A stretch of 18,048 bases of DNA from the NCBI GenBank assembly GCA_964435775.1, contig CAYTAP010000083.1, forward strand, positions 1 through 18,048, in the 5' to 3' direction. The notes beneath the pieces are model-generated. The model searched no databases. It worked only from the letters and a program-made list of their open reading frames with translations, and was not told where the DNA came from. The first letter of the stretch is position 1. Each line of letters opens with the position of its first letter. This DNA is from CAYTAP01 sp964435775 (GTDB taxonomy: Bacteria; Planctomycetota; Phycisphaerae; Tepidisphaerales; Tepidisphaeraceae). Below, piece by piece: positions 15,009 through 18,048 of this stretch. A program made the translations under genes and the position numbers.

Positions 15009-17054
15009 TTACGAAGTGTAAATGTCCACGAGTGTATGTTGGCGAGGCTCGAGCGTTACTGAGAGCCGATCTCCGTCCAAGGTCACGGGTTCGCCGGTCC
15101 AGAAATCTTTCAGCGGACCAGCCGACGTGTCCAGGCCAAGCTGCGAGAGCGAAATCGAGATCGATTGCGGAGCGTTGTCCCAGTTGAACAGTCCGATCGT
15201 CGCCATGACGCCGAATTGCCTGCGTGTCTTGCTGTCGGCATCGTGCCGCCGCGCGAGGATGCGGGGGAGGGCCCGACCGAAGAAGGCGGCGCGATCCACC
15301 ACATCCACCGGCGCGCCTTGATCGCAGCGCTCGCTGAGGAGGCGATATTCCGCGAGGGCGGCGTCATCGAACGTTTCGATGGGCCCCGAAATGTCGATTA
15401 TGCCCGAGGTCATGTACCCCATGGCGCATCGGAAACGCCGCTCGTTGCCGGGGAACTTGGGATTGCCCATGAAGCTGTCCATGTCCGCGAACCAGGTCCG
15501 TTTGCCGCTGGCGGGGAAGGAGGCGAGGATCCACGAGCAGTTGTAGACGTTCATTTCCCACGCGCCGTGATCGATGTCGCCGCCGGCGCGGAATGAATCG
15601 GCGCCGTCAATGGCCAGGAATGGATTGCCCAGCGGACACGAGACGCAGTGGAGGAAGTATCCGCTCTTGCCAAGCTCTTCGCGGACAAACCGCAAAAGCC
15701 ATCGCTTCCAGTAGACGCTCGTGCCCCCGTTGCGGTAGACGACATCGGGCGCATCGAACGCCCAGGAGAAGAAGTCGAGCTTGATCCCCGCGAAGCCCCA
15801 GTCATGGATGACGGCGCGAAGGCTTTTCTTGATGAACTCCCGCACCTCCGGGACGGAATAGTCCGGGTGCAGGTCGCCGACGTTTTCGATGGGATTGCCG
15901 GCGCGATTCCGCGCGATCCATTCCGGGTGTTCGCGGGAGATGGGTCCGCCGATGTCCATTCGCGGCGTCCACCAGATCGCGGGGGTCAAGCCATGTTCGC
16001 GGCAGGCTTCGACAATCCGCTTGGGCCCGCCGGGGAAACGCTCGCGGTCCCATGTCGCGGAGGTGTCGGGGTAGTACGCGTCCATGTAACCCCAGGACAC
16101 ATGCGGGTCATGCGGCGGCTGATAGCCATGGTCGAGCTGGAAAATCCCGCCTTTTTGCGTCTTGCCGGCCAGCTTGATCCGCGTCAGGCAATCAGCTTCA
16201 TTGACGCCGGTGAATACGCCGTAGTTCCAGGTGCAGTACACCGGCTCGCGCGCCAGTTGGCTGTGCGGGCCGGCGAAGCGATCACCATATAGAGCCACAA
16301 GCTCGTCGACGTATGCATCGTAAAAGCGATCCGGCGCACATTCGGCCAGGAGATACAGCGTGGATTCCAAGGCAAGCGTCTGGCCGGGTGCGACTTCCTC
16401 GATCGATCCGCCGTTCCAGAAATAGTCGCTGCGATAGTCGAGCATCCGCCCGGGCGCGGTCGTGAGGTCCAGTCGCCAACTGGGCAGATGACGATCCTGG
16501 GTCGCCGCGCCTTCGATGAGCCAGCGGTCTTTCGTCACCCGTCCGAGGATGAGGACTGGCATCGAGCCCAGCCCCTGTCGGCCGTACACGCGGCTGGATT
16601 CGGGCAGCGGGCGGATGAAAGGATACGTTTCGCGCGAATGCGGAAGGTTCTCATAGCGGAGGTTTTCCGAGTGCGCGAAGACGGGCAGGCCGTGGAAGTT
16701 CAGTTGCGGCCCGCGGACATTTTCCGCGATGTGAAATCCATAGCCGGTGAACGGGAATGGCTTGTCGCCATGATTTGTGATTGTGGGCTTGATCCAGATG
16801 CCCCCGCCGGCGGGGGAGGGCGCCAACTCAAGGGTCAGTTCCACATCGGGCGTTAATGTCGCGCGCCAATGATTCTTGCCAGCATTTTGCGGCGAGGGGG
16901 AGGCGGCGCGGGCGCTGAGCGATTGGCCGTTGCTGGTCACATGAAACGCAAGGCCGTGCCAGCCATCCTGCGTCGCCGGATCGATGATGTCGATCGTGGT
17001 GGTTTCGGGATGGAATTGCACGGAAAGCGGAATCGTCGAAGTCTTCGAGGGCAT
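15009..17054 (-). CDS. GH36-type alpha-galactosidase, cytoplasmic
   Basis: A 681-residue protein from the ATG at 17054, with no signal peptide. Residues 1 to about 265 form the N-terminal beta-sandwich. The (beta/alpha)8 barrel follows: PVYCTWNYG (271-279), GGIFQLDHGYQ (302-312), IWWTPRMD (360-367), REHPEWIARN (374-383), then GIKLDFFSW with D427 as the expected nucleophile, and DSFRAGGDID, where R489 and D493 match the R-x-x-x-D acid/base motif of clan GH-D. A C-terminal beta-domain closes the protein. The family hydrolyses terminal alpha-galactosyl residues with retention; related specificities such as alpha-N-acetylgalactosaminidase cannot be excluded. The frame extends 23 codons upstream to a GTG, but the ATG opens a typical start; only a weak AGG precedes it. 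The gap to the preceding partial gene is 133 bases and contains a 6-bp inverted repeat (17111-17129). Confidence 0.85.
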   Translation of the reverse strand: MPSKTSTIPLSVQFHPETTTIDIIDPATQDGWHGLAFHVTSNGQSLSARAASPSPQNAGKNHWRATLTPDVELTLELAPSPAGGGIWIKPTITNHGDKPFPFTGYGFHIAENVRGPQLNFHGLPVFAHSENLRYENLPHSRETYPFIRPLPESSRVYGRQGLGSMPVLILGRVTKDRWLIEGAATQDRHLPSWRLDLTTAPGRMLDYRSDYFWNGGSIEEVAPGQTLALESTLYLLAECAPDRFYDAYVDELVALYGDRFAGPHSQLAREPVYCTWNYGVFTGVNEADCLTRIKLAGKTQKGGIFQLDHGYQPPHDPHVSWGYMDAYYPDTSATWDRERFPGGPKRIVEACREHGLTPAIWWTPRMDIGGPISREHPEWIARNRAGNPIENVGDLHPDYSVPEVREFIKKSLRAVIHDWGFAGIKLDFFSWAFDAPDVVYRNGGTSVYWKRWLLRFVREELGKSGYFLHCVSCPLGNPFLAIDGADSFRAGGDIDHGAWEMNVYNCSWILASFPASGKRTWFADMDSFMGNPKFPGNERRFRCAMGYMTSGIIDISGPIETFDDAALAEYRLLSERCDQGAPVDVVDRAAFFGRALPRILARRHDADSKTRRQFGVMATIGLFNWDNAPQSISISLSQLGLDTSAGPLKDFWTGEPVTLDGDRLSVTLEPRQHTLVDIYTS

Positions 17055-17187
17055 GGTGACAAAACCTATAAAAAGAGGGCGATTCGAAAACAGGGTGTTG
17101 ATTGGATGACTGGCCGTATCCACCGGCCAATTCAGCTTTCACTTCCAGATCGCTTTCCCAACAAGAACCGTTGTGAACTCCAGAAGG

Positions 17188-18048
17188 TTAATGGTCCATT
17201 TCCAATTTTCGCGCTTGAACGGCTTCCAGGATGTTGGACATGAACGTTCCGGCCTTGATCGGTCCGCGGCGGTTGTAATACAAACCGGCGGAGTCGGCGG
17301 TCAGCACTTCCCACCGCCCGCCGCGCGGGGGTACGTCGATCTGCGCCCACTGCGATTCGCCGCCGATGGCGTCAAGGACATAGTTGTACGATGTTTTCCC
17401 CACCTTCTCGGCCAGCTTCTTTCTGACCTCAACCGGAATGTTCTGCTGCTGGTCCGTGCCGTTGTAGTAACCAATGAGCATCATGTCGTGCCGACGGTCA
17501 TAGAAGACCGAGCATTGAATGCGCGGGTCGCCAAGGCTGACATCGGCGGTTGCCTTGGCGTCGAGATATAGAACGTCGTCGCTGACGGGCAATTGCTTCA
17601 GGAACTCCCGCGCGAAGGCTTCGGTCAGTTGATGAGCGCCCGGCATATCGGGAAGCTGGCGCGAGGTCAGCAGGTGACGGCAGATTTCCGCAAGGGTCAG
17701 CCGCGCGTCGATCGAGGATTGGGGCTTGATCGATTCGGGGTGGGGCAACTGGTTCTTGGCCGCGTATTTCCACGGCTCGGGGAAACCGATCACGAGCCGA
17801 TAGTTGCTCTTATCGATGAACAGCCGCAGGGTGCCGTCGTCGGATCGTTCGATCTCCTCACCCGTTTCGGCGTCATAAAAATACTTCAAATCCGCGGCGC
17901 CATACGGGGCAAGGTCATTGAAGCGGACATTCTCAACAATGCTGTGCGCGCCCTGGTTCGATACGACCGCCAGCATGCGACCGGCCGCCGTGTAGGTGGA
18001 GACGAGCGTCGTCGTCGGCTGGTCCACATGGGCGAGCGTCGGATTCTT
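17188..18048 (-). CDS. DUF6067/GH123-like putative glycoside hydrolase, C-terminal part (cut by window edge)
   Basis: The frame runs to the last base of the window, so only the C-terminal 286 residues are seen; the apparent GTG start at 18027 is internal. The visible part aligns throughout with residues from about 700 to 990 of the protein at 7956-10949. The edge reads NPTLA against DDPTVA, then VSTYTAAGRML against VTTYSADGRAL, KYFYDAETGEEIE against RYFYDAETGEEIE, YRLVIGFPEPW against YRVVIGFAKPW, and LDAKATADVSLGDPRIQCS against LNAKACADVDFGQPGIQCS. It ends HERE with a TAA at 17188-17190 without the paralogue's lysine/proline tail. The full gene is presumably about 3 kb and secreted. Orientation and spacing fit the same gene cluster as the GH36 gene downstream. 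Confidence 0.82.
   Translation of the reverse strand, partial: KNPTLAHVDQPTTTLVSTYTAAGRMLAVVSNQGAHSIVENVRFNDLAPYGAADLKYFYDAETGEEIERSDDGTLRLFIDKSNYRLVIGFPEPWKYAAKNQLPHPESIKPQSSIDARLTLAEICRHLLTSRQLPDMPGAHQLTEAFAREFLKQLPVSDDVLYLDAKATADVSLGDPRIQCSVFYDRRHDMMLIGYYNGTDQQQNIPVEVRKKLAEKVGKTSYNYVLDAIGGESQWAQIDVPPRGGRWEVLTADSAGLYYNRRGPIKAGTFMSNILEAVQARKLEMDH

Noticed and set aside
1..18048. CRISPR arrays, tRNA or rRNA genes, transposases, integrases, phage or toxin-antitoxin genes
   Set aside because: I looked for spaced direct repeats, cloverleaf-like segments and typical mobile-element motifs and saw none. The inverted repeats found have no transposase beside them.

Overview
The window looks like a carbohydrate-utilisation region from a planctomycete, most likely class Phycisphaerae. 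The grounds are two tandem PEP-CTERM proteins, a pseudopilin with an A|FTLVELLVVIGIIALL leader and a C-terminal DGH motif, GH123/DUF6067-like secreted proteins, sialate-O-acetylesterase-type SGNH enzymes and a GC-rich sequence. This is inferred from gene content only; there is no rRNA or other phylogenetic marker here.

Layout. Positions 1-481 hold no convincing gene, only a possible sigma70-like promoter and the leader of the first gene. Two paralogous PEP-CTERM genes follow on the + strand (482-1306 and 1409-2269), each with a discoidin (F5/8C)-like body. A convergent junction at 2270-2514 carries two strong inverted repeats. Everything from 2515 to the right edge is on the - strand. Read in the direction of transcription it is: a DUF6067-type protein cut by the window edge (17188-18048), a GH36-type alpha-galactosidase (15009-17054), a GH95-like alpha-fucosidase/alpha-galactosidase (12415-14994), a GPH/MFS sugar symporter (10977-12389) and a complete DUF6067-type protein (7956-10949). 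Gaps between the last four are only 14-27 bases, so they are very probably one operon, closed by a 52-base palindrome just after the last stop codon. After a 366-base gap come a pseudopilin (6666-7589), a secreted SASA-type esterase with an N-terminal beta-sandwich (4956-6581), a secreted SGNH hydrolase (3795-4799) and a GH29-type alpha-L-fucosidase (2515-3798). The last two overlap by four bases.

How the genes may work together (inference). Export signals divide the set. The DUF6067 protein, the two esterases, the PEP-CTERM proteins and the pseudopilin carry export leaders. The GH29, GH36 and GH95-like enzymes do not, and a cation-coupled glycoside symporter lies between the two groups. This fits outside trimming and deacetylation of a glycan, import of oligosaccharides by the GPH symporter, and removal of alpha-linked fucose and galactose in the cytoplasm. 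No SusC/SusD pair, TonB receptor, sulfatase or transcription regulator is visible in the window, so the substrate and control remain unknown. No tRNA, rRNA, CRISPR array, transposase or phage gene was seen.
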